Below, piece by piece: positions 1-9,823 of a stretch of DNA of 64,000 nt (positions are counted from its first letter, which is position 1; each line of letters starts with the position of its first letter). The notes below the pieces were generated by a model that was not told where the DNA came from, did not search any database, and was given only the letters and a program-made list of their open reading frames with translations. A program made the position numbers and the translations under genes. Source of the DNA: Mucilaginibacter phenanthrenivorans (lineage in GTDB: Bacteria > Bacteroidota > Bacteroidia > Sphingobacteriales > Sphingobacteriaceae); contig NZ_JAHVAP010000002.1 of assembly GCF_024721155.1 (NCBI RefSeq), positions 248,001-312,000 on the forward strand, in the 5' to 3' direction.

Positions 1-291
1 GTTTTTACCAAAATGCTCCAGCCCGCTGATAACAGCTAACACGTCATCCTTAGTGGGCACCAGGATCAACACCAAAGGCACACCATCCGAATTGTATTTT
101 ATCCGGTTTAAAACTGCTAAAGTATAGGTAGTAGTTTTACCACAGCCTTCGGGGCCGACAACAATAACATCCTGGCCGCCGTAAATACGTGCCAATGTTT
201 TCTGCTGCACCTCTTTAGGGCTGTTATAGCCTGCTTCGGTTACGGCTCTTATTAATTGTTTACTAAGCTTTAATTTTTCTGACCACGACAT
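1..291 (-). CDS. DEAD/DEAH-box helicase, N-terminal part (runs off the window)
   Basis: Only the first 97 codons are in the window; the gene continues to the left. The ATG is at 289-291. The protein starts MSWSEKLKLSKQLIRAV, followed by a Q-motif-like stretch (GYNSPKEVQQKTL) at about residues 21-33, a Walker A motif GPEGCGKTT at about 45-53, and LVPTKDD at about 76-82, which fits helicase motif Ia. This order is that of superfamily 2 DEAD-box proteins, which unwind RNA with ATP. Whether it is RhlE-like or a more divergent helicase cannot be told without the C-terminal half. Confidence 0.8.
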   Translation of the reverse strand, partial: MSWSEKLKLSKQLIRAVTEAGYNSPKEVQQKTLARIYGGQDVIVVGPEGCGKTTTYTLAVLNRIKYNSDGVPLVLILVPTKDDVLAVISGLEHFGKN

Positions 292-382
292 CCTGTAATA
301 TTAAAAATCCTAAGGGAGCGCAAAATTACCCTTTTTATAGCTTATTTTCAGCTATTTAATATAATCAGCGTTTTTAGGGCGA

Positions 383-1192
383 TTAAACTGCCTGCCAATC
401 AGCATCAACGGCATTTTTTAGCATCGCTGTAAAGGTTGTCGCCGGGGGAATATCAAGGTAAGGATAAGTGACCTTCGACAGGTAAAGCCCCTGCGGATAA
501 GCCGGAATAATGATCTTGGGAGTTTCCCTGCTGATGAGGTGGTGTTCAAATTCGTCGACGCTCATTTTCCCTTCGCCAATATCCAGTAACCTGCCAATTA
601 TTATTCTCACCATCTTACTCAAAAAACGATTAGCCGAGATCTGGAACCTGATCTTATCACCATTGTTGCTAACAAACAGGCTCGCTGAGGATACATTGCA
701 AATAGTATGGTCATTCCTGTCCGGCATTTTGCAAAAGCCCCGGTAGTCGCTGTACAGGGGCAGCAAGGCAACTGCCGACTTCATTTTATCAAGATCAAGT
801 TTTGGATCAAGGTATAGGGAACTGAAGTTTGTTAAAAAAGGGTCTTTATAAGTATGGATAAAATAATCATAGCTCCGCTGGACTGCATCAAACCGTGCAT
901 GAGGGAGGCCCTGCATCGGGATGATCTCAAAAACAGCAATGTCATCAGGCAGGATCTTATTGAGCCGGAAGAGAAATTCATCACTTAGTTCCTGGTCAAT
1001 ATCAGCATGAAAAAAGAACTGACTGGCATGTACCCGTGCATCGGTACGCCCGCAGCCGTTAATATTTACTACGGTCTTTAATAATTTGCCAAGTGTAGTT
1101 TCCAAAACCTCTTGCACGTTCAACACACCCGGATGTTTTTGCCAGCCGCTATAGTTTGTGCCATGATAGGCTATGTGGAAGAAGTAACGCAA
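383..1192 (-). CDS. truA: tRNA pseudouridine synthase A
   Basis: Converts U38-U40 in the anticodon stem-loop of tRNAs to pseudouridine. The 269-aa length is usual for TruA. The conserved motif GCGRTDARVHA lies at residues 46-56, with Asp51 as the catalytic nucleophile. The N-terminus, with a YHGTNYSGWQ motif, also fits the family. A DUF433 gene ends 9 nt before the start codon on the same strand, so the two may be co-transcribed. Confidence 0.95.
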   Translation of the reverse strand: MRYFFHIAYHGTNYSGWQKHPGVLNVQEVLETTLGKLLKTVVNINGCGRTDARVHASQFFFHADIDQELSDEFLFRLNKILPDDIAVFEIIPMQGLPHARFDAVQRSYDYFIHTYKDPFLTNFSSLYLDPKLDLDKMKSAVALLPLYSDYRGFCKMPDRNDHTICNVSSASLFVSNNGDKIRFQISANRFLSKMVRIIIGRLLDIGEGKMSVDEFEHHLISRETPKIIIPAYPQGLYLSKVTYPYLDIPPATTFTAMLKNAVDADWQAV

Positions 1193-1201
1193 GGGAGGGA
1201 T

Positions 1202-1408
1202 TTACGAATTAGTTATAAGCGATGCATATTGAAGACATTGATCAATATCTTCTTTTTCCAAAGCCGGGTAATGTTCAAGGATTTCTGCTTTGCTCATACC
1301 ATTGGCAGTAAGATTAAGCACTATTGATACCGTTATACGCATACCACGTATGCAGGCTTTGCCATTCATAACGTTTGGATCAGATGTAATTCGATCTATA
1401 GTTAGCAT
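1202..1408 (-). CDS. DUF433 small protein, possible orphan antitoxin
   Basis: 68 aa with the typical DUF433 pattern: TIDRITSDPNVMNGKACIRG at the start, then a winged-helix-like segment MRITVSIVLNLTANGMSKAEILEHYP, and an acidic tail. DUF433 proteins often pair with a DUF5615 PIN-like nuclease as toxin-antitoxin modules. No such partner is visible here: the next gene on this strand is truA, 9 nt away, and the upstream flank is empty. It may be an orphan antitoxin or a small DNA-binding protein. The family call is firm; the function is inferred. Confidence 0.8.
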   Translation of the reverse strand: MLTIDRITSDPNVMNGKACIRGMRITVSIVLNLTANGMSKAEILEHYPALEKEDIDQCLQYASLITNS

Positions 1409-1541
1409 AGAGTATTTTTCTGTAAATTAGGGTCTTATATATACTTCGGCCAAATTTAAGTAATTATGAAGGAATTGATAGGCCAATTAGCGTTAATAAC
1501 GCATGTGCTTACTTGCCTTTATCATTAATATAGATAACTGT

Positions 1542-1568
1542 TTGTTTAAATAAATTACATTAAATTTG
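1542..1568 (+). promoter_or_regulatory. Bacteroidota-type promoter for the antitoxin-toxin pair
   Basis: TTG at 1542-1544 and TAAATTTG at 1561-1568, separated by 16 nt, match the Bacteroidota sigma-ABfr consensus (TTG then TAnnTTTG). Transcription would start near 1575, about 50 nt before the antitoxin start codon. Confidence 0.5.
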
Positions 1569-1623
1569 TATGACGGAAAAGTAGGACTCTAAGTGCATAC
1601 TTTTTCCTTCCAAAATAGTTTGT

Positions 1624-1839
1624 ATGAAATATATCTTAGAAATAGAGGTTGCCGGTGGCGAAGCCACGTTTGTGGAAAAGTTTTTAAAGAATATCTCTTT
1701 TGTAAAAAAGGTAAAGGCCGTTGCATCCAATGAAATTACCAATCCCGCTATTTTGCAGAGCATCGAAGCCTACGAAAATGGTTCTGTGAAACCAACACCA
1801 CTTAATTTAGCCGAATTAAAGTCGATGATTAATGCGTGA
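1624..1839 (+). CDS. Small antitoxin-like protein of a YoeB module
   Basis: 71 aa, start ATG at 1624. It begins MKYILEIEVAGGEATFVEKF and ends with a short helical segment. It overlaps the downstream YoeB-like toxin gene by 8 nt, the standard coupling for toxin-antitoxin pairs. It does not resemble the usual YefM/Phd antitoxin: there is no Phd-type N-terminal DNA-binding fold that I recognise. Its role as antitoxin is inferred from position, size and overlap. Confidence 0.7.
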   Translation: MKYILEIEVAGGEATFVEKFLKNISFVKKVKAVASNEITNPAILQSIEAYENGSVKPTPLNLAELKSMINA

Positions 1840-2095
1840 ACTCCATTTTATGCCTAAAGCCTGGCAAGACTTGGGATGGTGGGTGAAAAATGATTTAAAA
1901 GGCGTAAAAAAGATTCATAGTCTTTTAGAGAGTTGTTGCAAAACGCCTTTCGAAGGGATTGGCCAACCCGAGCCTCTTAAGGCTAACTATTCAGGCTATT
2001 GGTCACGGCGAATCAATTTGGAACATCGAATTGTTTATAAAGTAGAAGAACTTAAAATTGTTGTACATTCTCTTCATGGACACTACCAGGATTAG
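1832..2095 (+). CDS. yoeB: YoeB/Txe-family mRNA interferase toxin
   Basis: 87 aa. YoeB is a ribosome-dependent endoribonuclease that cleaves mRNA at the A site and blocks translation. Segments that match Escherichia coli YoeB are TPFEGIGQPEPLK (residues 38-50), SGYWSRRINLEHRIVY (54-69) and the C-terminal HGHY. The catalytic set is kept: Glu47, Arg66 and His84 stand for E46, R65 and H83 of E. coli YoeB. The start codon lies within the antitoxin gene (8-nt overlap), so expression is likely translationally coupled. There is no sign of truncation. Confidence 0.9.
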   Translation: MRELHFMPKAWQDLGWWVKNDLKGVKKIHSLLESCCKTPFEGIGQPEPLKANYSGYWSRRINLEHRIVYKVEELKIVVHSLHGHYQD

Positions 2096-2115
2096 AAATA
2101 TAACTTTCATAAAGT

Positions 2116-3246
2116 TTAATCGTTAATGAATTTAACCAAAGCATGCTTTAATTGTTCAACAACAACTTCCACGTCTTCTTTTTGGGGATGAGTGTCCTTG
2201 GTGGTTAAGGTCTGGCCGATAATATAGGAGTAATTTAACCCCAGGCTTGTTGCAAGAATCCTATAGCTGCTATCGTGATAATGCTCTGTATAGATTTCAA
2301 AAATCTTTGTTTTTGAATTAGAGAAATAGAGGTTTGCAAACCCGGCGCCATGAAGTCCTGCAACGAAACCTGCCGAGGCAAATAAATCAATTTGTTGCAG
2401 CATATTCATTTCTTCGAGATAATATATTTCAAAGCCTAATTCAGAAAAAAGCAGGTTGACTTCTTTTTCATTTACTAGTTTTCTATGATTTGCCTTATCT
2501 CTTGAAATGTAAATTTTTCTCGTGCCTGATTTGTTGTTTTTTAATAAATTGATTTTATCGCGGTACACATTTACTATCCACGAGGGGCTCCATAGTTTTT
2601 GATAGCCTTCGAAACCTCTGTAATGTACTTTATTCCAATTATTTATAAAATCAGGGACAATAAGGGTTTTAATTTGAAGTAAGAAATTACTATTTGCAGG
2701 AATAATTCTATCTGCTGTTATTCCCAAAAGATTTAACATTTCCATTTGGAAATTCAGATGATTGGAAATGATATAAAATTCAGGCTTGTAGCTTGATTTT
2801 TCCAGCAGATAAAACCTTGCCAAACATTCGGTTAAAAAGTGATAATAGTTATTCTCTAACCCGGATAAAGACAAATGTGCTACCACAGCATCTATCTTTC
2901 TTTTTTTTGATCTGAGGAATATTAATTTACTTTCGCCAATTTTCGGATTTTCTTTTTGAGCGGTAAATTCAAGTATAACCTGCTTGTTTTTGGAGAAAAC
3001 TTCTTCACGGTTAGTAAAGCAAAAAGCATTGTTAAAAGATCTTACATATAAAGGCGGCGTTTTAATATCATAACAGGAAAAACCGCTATGGGAGCAATTG
3101 AAAGCATCTTTAAATTCCGGCATGTGGAATTTTCCTTCAGGAAAAATAATTTGCTCGTCGGTTGCTTCGTCTTTAGCTTTAACAGGTTTAATGGTTCCGA
3201 AAAATAAATTTTTAATCTTTTTTTTGTACAATGTAGCTTTACTCAT
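2116..3246 (-). CDS. Glycosyltransferase family 61 protein
   Basis: 376 aa, with no membrane segment or signal peptide. The C-terminal two thirds fit the GT61 (DUF563) family: a YHFLTECLARFYLLE segment near residue 136, a KIYISRDKA motif near 250, and the hallmark HGAGFANLYF near 296-305. Bacterial members are mostly found in capsule or exopolysaccharide synthesis. The gene stands alone, with no polysaccharide cluster around it, so the acceptor and donor sugars are unknown. Confidence 0.8.
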   Translation of the reverse strand: MSKATLYKKKIKNLFFGTIKPVKAKDEATDEQIIFPEGKFHMPEFKDAFNCSHSGFSCYDIKTPPLYVRSFNNAFCFTNREEVFSKNKQVILEFTAQKENPKIGESKLIFLRSKKRKIDAVVAHLSLSGLENNYYHFLTECLARFYLLEKSSYKPEFYIISNHLNFQMEMLNLLGITADRIIPANSNFLLQIKTLIVPDFINNWNKVHYRGFEGYQKLWSPSWIVNVYRDKINLLKNNKSGTRKIYISRDKANHRKLVNEKEVNLLFSELGFEIYYLEEMNMLQQIDLFASAGFVAGLHGAGFANLYFSNSKTKIFEIYTEHYHDSSYRILATSLGLNYSYIIGQTLTTKDTHPQKEDVEVVVEQLKHALVKFIND

Positions 3247-3446
3247 TTCACATATTTAGAAGCGGACTAAAAATGATACGTAATTTACGTAACCATAAAT
3301 TTTCATTTTTGTCGACTTTAACGCAAAAGACGGCTAAAAATACTTGACAAACCATAGATGTGTAAACAAAAAAACCGAATAGCCTTCGCCATCCGGTTCC
3401 TATTGTGTGATTGATTGATTCTTTTTAGTCTGGGGATATACTTCCC

Positions 3447-3485
3447 TAAATCATCCGCACATCTGCATATCCACGCATCCGCACA
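3447..3485. repeat. Iterated-word intergenic sequence (CATCCGCACAT type)
   Basis: The word CATCCGCACA recurs in degenerate form (atccgcacat, ctgcatatcc, acgcatccgcacatt) just before the gltD stop codon. It resembles other iterated-word spacers in this window, at 14000, 16183, 20300, 20870, 36343, 47229, 51129 and 51673. The function is unknown. Confidence 0.5.
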
Positions 3486-4964
3486 TTAGAAAACCTGCTC
3501 AAACTGGTTCACTGCATCCTTACTTTCAAGGATAGAATGTCCCATCAGGAATTCGTCTACCTTGCGTGCAGCCTCGCGGCCTTCTGAGATAGCCCAAACT
3601 ACTAAGGATTGTCCCCTGCGCATGTCGCCGGCAGCAAATACTTTACTCACGTTGGTTCGGTAAGCGCCTTCGGTAGCTTTAACATTTTTGCGCCCGTCGA
3701 GCTCAACGCCAAGACTTTCGATCATGCCTTCGTATTGTGGGTTCAGGAAGCCCATTGCAAGGAACACCCTTTGACAAGGGATCTCACGTTCTGAACCTTC
3801 CTTAATAGTTTTAGTAACCGGGCGACCCATCACATCATTCTCCCATGATACGTCGATAACTTTTAATGCTCTTAAATTGCCGTCTTCATCACCTAAAAAC
3901 TCTATGGTTTCAATTCCCCAATGCCTGTCGGCACCTTCTTCGTGGCTGCTGGTTGTTTTCATCAGCATAGGGTAGGTTGGCCATGGCATGTGTTCGGTAC
4001 GTTGCACAGGCGGCTGCATCATCACCTCGAATTGTTTGATTGATCTGGCCTGCTGGCGGTTTGAAGTGCCCACGCAATCAGAACCGGTATCACCACCGCC
4101 AATTACGATAACATCCTTGCCGGTGGCTATGATCTCTTCAGCCTTAACTTCAATATTGCTTACACGCTTATTTTGCTGTTTTAAAAAGTCCATCGCAAAA
4201 TGGATACCCTTTAATTCCCTGCCGGGGATATTTAGGTTGCGCGGGATGGTTGATCCACCTGCCATGATAACAGCATCGTTATTACGTACCAGCTCATCGG
4301 CAGAAATATCCTTACCAACTTCAGTATTGTATTTAAATTCGATACCGTCTTTTTCCATTACCTCAACACGGCGCTCAACTACCCATTTTTCCAGTTTGAA
4401 ATCAGGAATACCGTAGCGTAATAAGCCACCTGCGCGGTCGTCGCGTTCGTAAACGGTTACCGCGTGCCCGGCCTTTACCAATTGTGCGGCAGCAGCCAAA
4501 CCTGCGGGACCTGAACCTACCACAGCTACCTTTTTGCCTGTTTTAATAAGCGGGGCTGTTGGCTGTACCAGGTTTTTTGAATAAGCAATCTCAATGATGT
4601 GCTTTTCAATTTCCTCGATAGCAACCGCTGGTTTATTAATTCCCAGCACGCAAGCCGACTCGCACGGAGCAGGGCAGATCCTGCCGGTAAACTCCGGGAA
4701 ATTATTGGTTGATGAAAGAATGTTGTATGCTTCTTCCCAATTTTTACGATACACTGCATCGTTAAATTCAGGGATGATATTACCCAGCGGGCAGCCTGAA
4801 TGACAGAACGGAATTCCGCAATTCATACAGCGTGCCGATTGCTGGTTAAGTTTTTCGTCAGTATAGGAGTGTACAAACTCATTGTAGTTTTTAACACGCT
4901 CTGCAACCGGTGTTTTGGCTGGAAGTTCCCTGTTAAACTCCTGGAATCCTGTAGGCTTTCCCAT
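3486..4964 (-). CDS. gltD: Glutamate synthase (NADPH) small subunit
   Basis: 492 aa. It passes electrons from NAD(P)H through FAD and iron-sulfur clusters to the large subunit for glutamate formation. Cysteines for two 4Fe-4S clusters are at residues 46, 49, 54 and 58 and at 97, 101 and 105. The FAD-binding motif [13 protein letters not shown] is at 148-160, and a second dinucleotide motif [12 protein letters not shown] lies near 288-299. The start codon overlaps the gltB stop by one base (TAATG), so translation is coupled. Confidence 0.96.
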   Translation of the reverse strand: MGKPTGFQEFNRELPAKTPVAERVKNYNEFVHSYTDEKLNQQSARCMNCGIPFCHSGCPLGNIIPEFNDAVYRKNWEEAYNILSSTNNFPEFTGRICPAPCESACVLGINKPAVAIEEIEKHIIEIAYSKNLVQPTAPLIKTGKKVAVVGSGPAGLAAAAQLVKAGHAVTVYERDDRAGGLLRYGIPDFKLEKWVVERRVEVMEKDGIEFKYNTEVGKDISADELVRNNDAVIMAGGSTIPRNLNIPGRELKGIHFAMDFLKQQNKRVSNIEVKAEEIIATGKDVIVIGGGDTGSDCVGTSNRQQARSIKQFEVMMQPPVQRTEHMPWPTYPMLMKTTSSHEEGADRHWGIETIEFLGDEDGNLRALKVIDVSWENDVMGRPVTKTIKEGSEREIPCQRVFLAMGFLNPQYEGMIESLGVELDGRKNVKATEGAYRTNVSKVFAAGDMRRGQSLVVWAISEGREAARKVDEFLMGHSILESKDAVNQFEQVF

Positions 4965-7900
4965 TAGCTGATAGTTTGATATTGTAATTTCTCTAAAACT
5001 TTTTTATACTCTTTTGGATATACCTTAACAAATTGAGTAGCTGCTGTATCCCAATTCTTGAGTAAGGTTTGCGCAACCTTGCTGCCTGTTAAATGAACAT
5101 GCTTGTGCAATAGCGTAATTATTTGTTCCTGGTCCTGTAGCGATAGCGGATCAAGATCAACCATCTCCATGTTGCAGTTTTCGCTGAATGTGTTGTTAGG
5201 GTTATACACCCATGCAATACCGCCGCTCATGCCTGCCGCAAAGTTTCTGCCTGTTTCGCCAAGGATCAGCGCACGGCCACCTGTCATGTATTCGCAACCG
5301 TGATCGCCAATACCTTCAACAACTGTGGTAGCACCGGAGTTACGTACAGCGAAACGTTCGCCTGCCATCCCGCGGATAAATACCTCACCTGATGTTGCAC
5401 CGTAAAGTGCTACGTTGCCGATGATAATGTTATCCTCTGGTGTAAATGTTGCTTTTTCAGATGGATAGATCGCCAGTTGCGCGCCCGAAAGGCCCTTGCC
5501 TACGTAGTCATTGGCTTCGCCTTCCAGCTCAAAGGAGATTCCTTTGGTAGTAAATGCGCCAAAGCTTTGACCAGCCGATCCTTTGAACTTAAAGTTGATG
5601 GTATTGTCAGGCAACGCTGCTGAGCCGTATAATTTCGAGATCTCGTTTGATAACAAAGTTCCTATAGTACGGTCAACGTTTCTCACATCGAAAGAAGCGA
5701 ATACCGGGGTTTTATCTTCAAGCGCTTGTTTAGCAGCTTCCAATAGCTTCCAGTCAAGGATATCGGCCATGCCGTGATCCTGCTTTTCGCTATTGTATAA
5801 GGTAACGTCTTTTGGATTATTTACCGGGTGTAAAATGCCTGAAAGATCGATCTTTTGCGCCTTCCAGTTTTTAAGCCCGTCTTTCACTTTCAGGAACTGA
5901 ACGCGGCCAACCATTTCGTTAATGGTACGGAAGCCAAGCTCAGCCATAATTTCGCGAAGCTCTTCAGCCATAAAGCGGAACAGGTTCACTACGTGCTCAG
6001 GTTTGCCCGAGAATAGCTTCCTTAATTCAGGATCCTGGGTAGCAACACCAACAGGGCAGGTATTCAGGTGACACTTGCGCATCATGATACAACCGCCTGC
6101 AACCAGTGCAGCAGTAGCAACACCCCATTCTTCGGCACCCATTAAAGCTGCGATTGCTAAATCCCTACCAGTTTTTAACTGGCCATCCGTTTGCAGCACT
6201 ACACGGCTGCGCAGTTTATTGCGTACCAGTGTTTGGTGGGCTTCGGCAAGGCCAAGTTCCCACGGCAATCCTGCATGTTTTACAGAGCTGATAGGGGACG
6301 CGCCTGTACCGCCATCATAACCGGCAATCAATATTACGTCGGCGTGTGCTTTTGCCACACCGGCCGCTATAGTTCCTACGCCTGCCTTCGATACCAGCTT
6401 TACGTTGATGCGTGCGGCGCGGTTAGCGTTCTTAAGGTCGAAGATCAGCTGTGCCAAATCCTCGATAGAATAAATATCGTGGTGTGGTGGCGGCGAGATC
6501 AAACCAACGCCAGGTGTTGAGTGACGGGTTTTTGCGATCCAGTCGTCAACCTTATGGCCCGGCAACTGCCCGCCTTCGCCCGGTTTTGCACCTTGCGCCA
6601 TTTTTATCTGCAATTCGTCGGCGTTGGTAAGGTAATTTGAAGTTACCCCAAAACGCGCGGATGCTACTTGTTTGATAGCTGAGCGCATCGAATCGCCGTT
6701 AGGCATTACCTGGTAACGCATTTCGTCCTCACCGCCTTCACCTGTATTGCTTTTGCCGCCGATACGGTTCATGGCAATAGCCATCGTGCTATGCGCCTCG
6801 TGCGAGATCGAGCCAAAGCTCATCGCGCCCGTTGCAAAGCGCTTCATGATATTTTCGGCCGGTTCAACCTCGTCCAGTGAGATCGACTCACGATGATGCG
6901 CAAAGTCAAGCAAGCCACGGATGGTGAAGTGTTTTTCGCTCTGCTCGTTTATCGCCTTAGCATATTCCTTATAAACCGAATAGCTGTTGCTGCGGGTTGC
7001 GTGTTGTAGCAGGTGAACAGTGGTTGGGTTGAACAAATGTTGTTCACCACGGCGCTTCCATTGGTAGATACCGCCTTCAGGCAATAAATGTACCCCGGTT
7101 TTTGAACCGCCGAAACCGATCTTGTGTTTACAAAGCGATTCGCGGGCAATTTCATCAAGGCCTAAACCGCCGATGCGGGTTACCGCTCCGGTAAAATATT
7201 TATCTACAACAGTTTTGTTTATACCAAGGATCTCAAACACCTGCGAACCATGGTATGATTGCAGCGTTGAAATTCCCATTTTCGAGAAGATTTTCAGCAA
7301 GCCATCGTTAACCGATTTTACATAGTTTTTTTGCAGGTATTTTAAGTCAAGGTCAGTTTCCAGGCTGCCGTTATTCTTTAACGTTTCAATGGTCGAAAGC
7401 GCCAGGTATGGGTTAATTGCAGTAGCACCAAATGCAAGCAAGCAGGCAAAGTGGTGAACTTCCCAGGTATCGCCGGTTTCAACAACCAATCCTACAGCAC
7501 CGCGGCGTCCACTCCTGATCAAATGGTGATGTACCGCAGATACCGCCAGTAACGACGGGATAGGGGCGTGCTCCGAATCAATTGCACGGTCAGAAAGGAT
7601 CAATACCTCAAAACCATCATCAACCGAATCCTCTGCATAGCGGCAAAGCCTTGCAATACCTTTTTCCAGCGAACCCGGCATGCCATCGGCATTGTAATAG
7701 GTTTGCAGGGTTTTGGCATGGAACATACCGGTATCAATACTTCTTAATTTCTCCAGCTGGTGGTTTTTAAGGATAGGGTGCTTTAACACCACGCAATGGC
7801 AATGCATTTTATCCTCGTCCAGCAAATTGCCGTTATTGCCTATAAAGGTTGATAAACTCATTACCAAACGCTCACGAATCGGGTCGATAGGCGGGTTGGT

Positions 7901-9484
7901 AACCTGGGCAAAAAACTGTTTGAAATAGCTTGATAGGTGTTGTGGCTTGTCAGACAGAATTGCAAGCGGCACATCAGTACCCATTGAGCCTATTGGTTCC
8001 TTGCCATCTAAAGCCATCGGCTTAATAATGGTGTCGATATCCTCGCGGGTGTAACCGAATACCTGTTGGTAACGGAATACGGCAGATTCAGAAAGGCTGG
8101 CGAATGCCAAACGCGGTTCAGCCAGTTCACCTAATTGAATCTTATAGTTTTCAAGCCAGCGGCCATATGGCTGTTTGCCGGCTATCTGGTGTTTAATTTC
8201 GTCGTCGGTTATGATCTTCCCTTTTTCGGTATCGATCAATAACATTTTGCCGGGTTGTAAGCGGCCCTTGCGCAATACCAGGCTCTCATCAAGGTTAAGC
8301 ACACCGGCTTCTGAAGCTGCAATAACGCGGCCATCATTGGTGATCACAAAACGCAACGGACGAAGGCCATTTCTATCCAACAAAGCGCCTACCAATTTAC
8401 CATCGGTAAAGGTAATAGCAGCAGGGCCGTCCCATGGTTCCATTAATGTAGCGTGGAACTCGTAGAATGCCTTCTTAAGCGGATCCATCTGTTCGTTGCC
8501 ATCCCATGCTTCAGGCACCAGCATCATCATTACATGCGGCAATGAACGGCCGGTATGCAGCAGAATCTCAATTATATTGTCAAGACAGGCTGAGTCAGAC
8601 TGATTGTTGTCAATCACCGGCAGTAGCATCTCCATTTCCTCGTTGGTAAAATAGGCCGACGCATACGACTTTAAGCCGGAGTAAAACCAGTTTAAGTTAC
8701 CGGTAAGCGTGTTGATCTCACCATTATGGGCGATCAAACGGAATGGCTGGGCCAGCTTCCATGACGGGAAGGTATTGGTTGAGAACCGCGAGTGGATCAT
8801 GGCGAAGCCTGATGCGATGCGCGGATCGGCCAGGTCGCTAAAATATTGACGCAACTGGTATGTGGTCACCTGCCCTTTGTAGACAATTGTTTTGCAGGAT
8901 AACGAGGTAAAATAAAAATGTTCGCTAGCTGCTGCAATATTTTCAGTAACCGTTTTGTTGATGTAGCGCCTTAATATGTACAGCTTACGTTCAAAATCAT
9001 CAGCATTGGTAATGTTATGCGGGCGTTGAATAAAGATCTGCTCCACATTAGGCTCCGCTTTCCGGGCAGTTTCGCCTATAACAGATGAGTTAACGTTTAC
9101 TTTACGATATCCCAGGGTATGTAGTCCCAGTTTTTCAACTGCGTTATCAATAACAACTTTGCATGCTTTTTTTAGTGCCGATTCCTTAGGGAAAAATATC
9201 ATCCCCACGCCGTACTCACCCGGTTCAGGCAGGCTGATCTCCAGGTCGGAGCATTCCTCCATAAAAAATTCATGGGGCAGTTGTATCAAAATCCCCGCGC
9301 CATCGCCCGAATCGGGATCGCATCCGCATGCACCGCGGTGCTCCATGTTTTCGAGCATGGTAAGCGCGTCGCTAATTGTCTGGTGACTTTTATGACCGTT
9401 AATGTTAGTTATAAATCCGGTACCGCACGAGTCGTGTTCAAATTCTGGCCGGTAAAGGCCCTGTTGGCTTTCAGCTTGATCCAT
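4964..9484 (-). CDS. gltB: Glutamate synthase large subunit
   Basis: 1506 aa, the full length for bacterial GOGAT. It makes two glutamates from glutamine and 2-oxoglutarate. The N-terminal class II amidotransferase begins at Cys20 (DSCGTGF) after a 19-residue propeptide, which is normally removed to expose the catalytic cysteine. The central and FMN domains follow, with the 3Fe-4S cysteines in GGCIMMRKCHLNTCPVG near residues 1127-1143. The glycine-rich beta-helix (GXXG) domain is at the C-terminus. First gene of a gltBD operon. Confidence 0.97.
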   Translation of the reverse strand: MDQAESQQGLYRPEFEHDSCGTGFITNINGHKSHQTISDALTMLENMEHRGACGCDPDSGDGAGILIQLPHEFFMEECSDLEISLPEPGEYGVGMIFFPKESALKKACKVVIDNAVEKLGLHTLGYRKVNVNSSVIGETARKAEPNVEQIFIQRPHNITNADDFERKLYILRRYINKTVTENIAAASEHFYFTSLSCKTIVYKGQVTTYQLRQYFSDLADPRIASGFAMIHSRFSTNTFPSWKLAQPFRLIAHNGEINTLTGNLNWFYSGLKSYASAYFTNEEMEMLLPVIDNNQSDSACLDNIIEILLHTGRSLPHVMMMLVPEAWDGNEQMDPLKKAFYEFHATLMEPWDGPAAITFTDGKLVGALLDRNGLRPLRFVITNDGRVIAASEAGVLNLDESLVLRKGRLQPGKMLLIDTEKGKIITDDEIKHQIAGKQPYGRWLENYKIQLGELAEPRLAFASLSESAVFRYQQVFGYTREDIDTIIKPMALDGKEPIGSMGTDVPLAILSDKPQHLSSYFKQFFAQVTNPPIDPIRERLVMSLSTFIGNNGNLLDEDKMHCHCVVLKHPILKNHQLEKLRSIDTGMFHAKTLQTYYNADGMPGSLEKGIARLCRYAEDSVDDGFEVLILSDRAIDSEHAPIPSLLAVSAVHHHLIRSGRRGAVGLVVETGDTWEVHHFACLLAFGATAINPYLALSTIETLKNNGSLETDLDLKYLQKNYVKSVNDGLLKIFSKMGISTLQSYHGSQVFEILGINKTVVDKYFTGAVTRIGGLGLDEIARESLCKHKIGFGGSKTGVHLLPEGGIYQWKRRGEQHLFNPTTVHLLQHATRSNSYSVYKEYAKAINEQSEKHFTIRGLLDFAHHRESISLDEVEPAENIMKRFATGAMSFGSISHEAHSTMAIAMNRIGGKSNTGEGGEDEMRYQVMPNGDSMRSAIKQVASARFGVTSNYLTNADELQIKMAQGAKPGEGGQLPGHKVDDWIAKTRHSTPGVGLISPPPHHDIYSIEDLAQLIFDLKNANRAARINVKLVSKAGVGTIAAGVAKAHADVILIAGYDGGTGASPISSVKHAGLPWELGLAEAHQTLVRNKLRSRVVLQTDGQLKTGRDLAIAALMGAEEWGVATAALVAGGCIMMRKCHLNTCPVGVATQDPELRKLFSGKPEHVVNLFRFMAEELREIMAELGFRTINEMVGRVQFLKVKDGLKNWKAQKIDLSGILHPVNNPKDVTLYNSEKQDHGMADILDWKLLEAAKQALEDKTPVFASFDVRNVDRTIGTLLSNEISKLYGSAALPDNTINFKFKGSAGQSFGAFTTKGISFELEGEANDYVGKGLSGAQLAIYPSEKATFTPEDNIIIGNVALYGATSGEVFIRGMAGERFAVRNSGATTVVEGIGDHGCEYMTGGRALILGETGRNFAAGMSGGIAWVYNPNNTFSENCNMEMVDLDPLSLQDQEQIITLLHKHVHLTGSKVAQTLLKNWDTAATQFVKVYPKEYKKVLEKLQYQTIS

Positions 9485-9823
9485 TGTAAATAATAAAAGT
9501 TTATAAATGGTGCAACTACGAAATTACAAATTACAGGAATGAATTAAAAATATCTTAAAATTTTTAAATTTTTCTAAATAATATAATATTTATAATGCTT
9601 TAAATTAATAATTTGGCAATATATACAAACTAATATTGCTATTTTGGAAATTAAGTACCGGTGTTTTACGATCGTCTGTGGTAAAATAATCTCCACTAGC
9701 TCTATCTGTAAAAAGAATTTCGCTTTTGTTTAAAACGGATTGACAGATATAAATTGCTTTTAGAAGAATATTTTTTAGTTTTAAATGGTAATAAAATATA
9801 GTGTACTAAACCTTAAAAACTAA
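9485..9823. other. AT-rich intergenic region between gltB and a TPR gene
   Basis: 339 nt between two divergently transcribed genes. It is strongly AT-rich from about 9540 to 9660 and must hold both promoters. I could not pick a convincing TTG/TAnnTTTG pair for either gene, and I see no ORF, RNA gene or clear dyad. Confidence 0.5.

Noticed and set aside
4526..4759. Small ORFs antisense to or out of frame with gltB and gltD
   Set aside because: All are shadows of well-conserved enzyme frames and lack any domain or start context.
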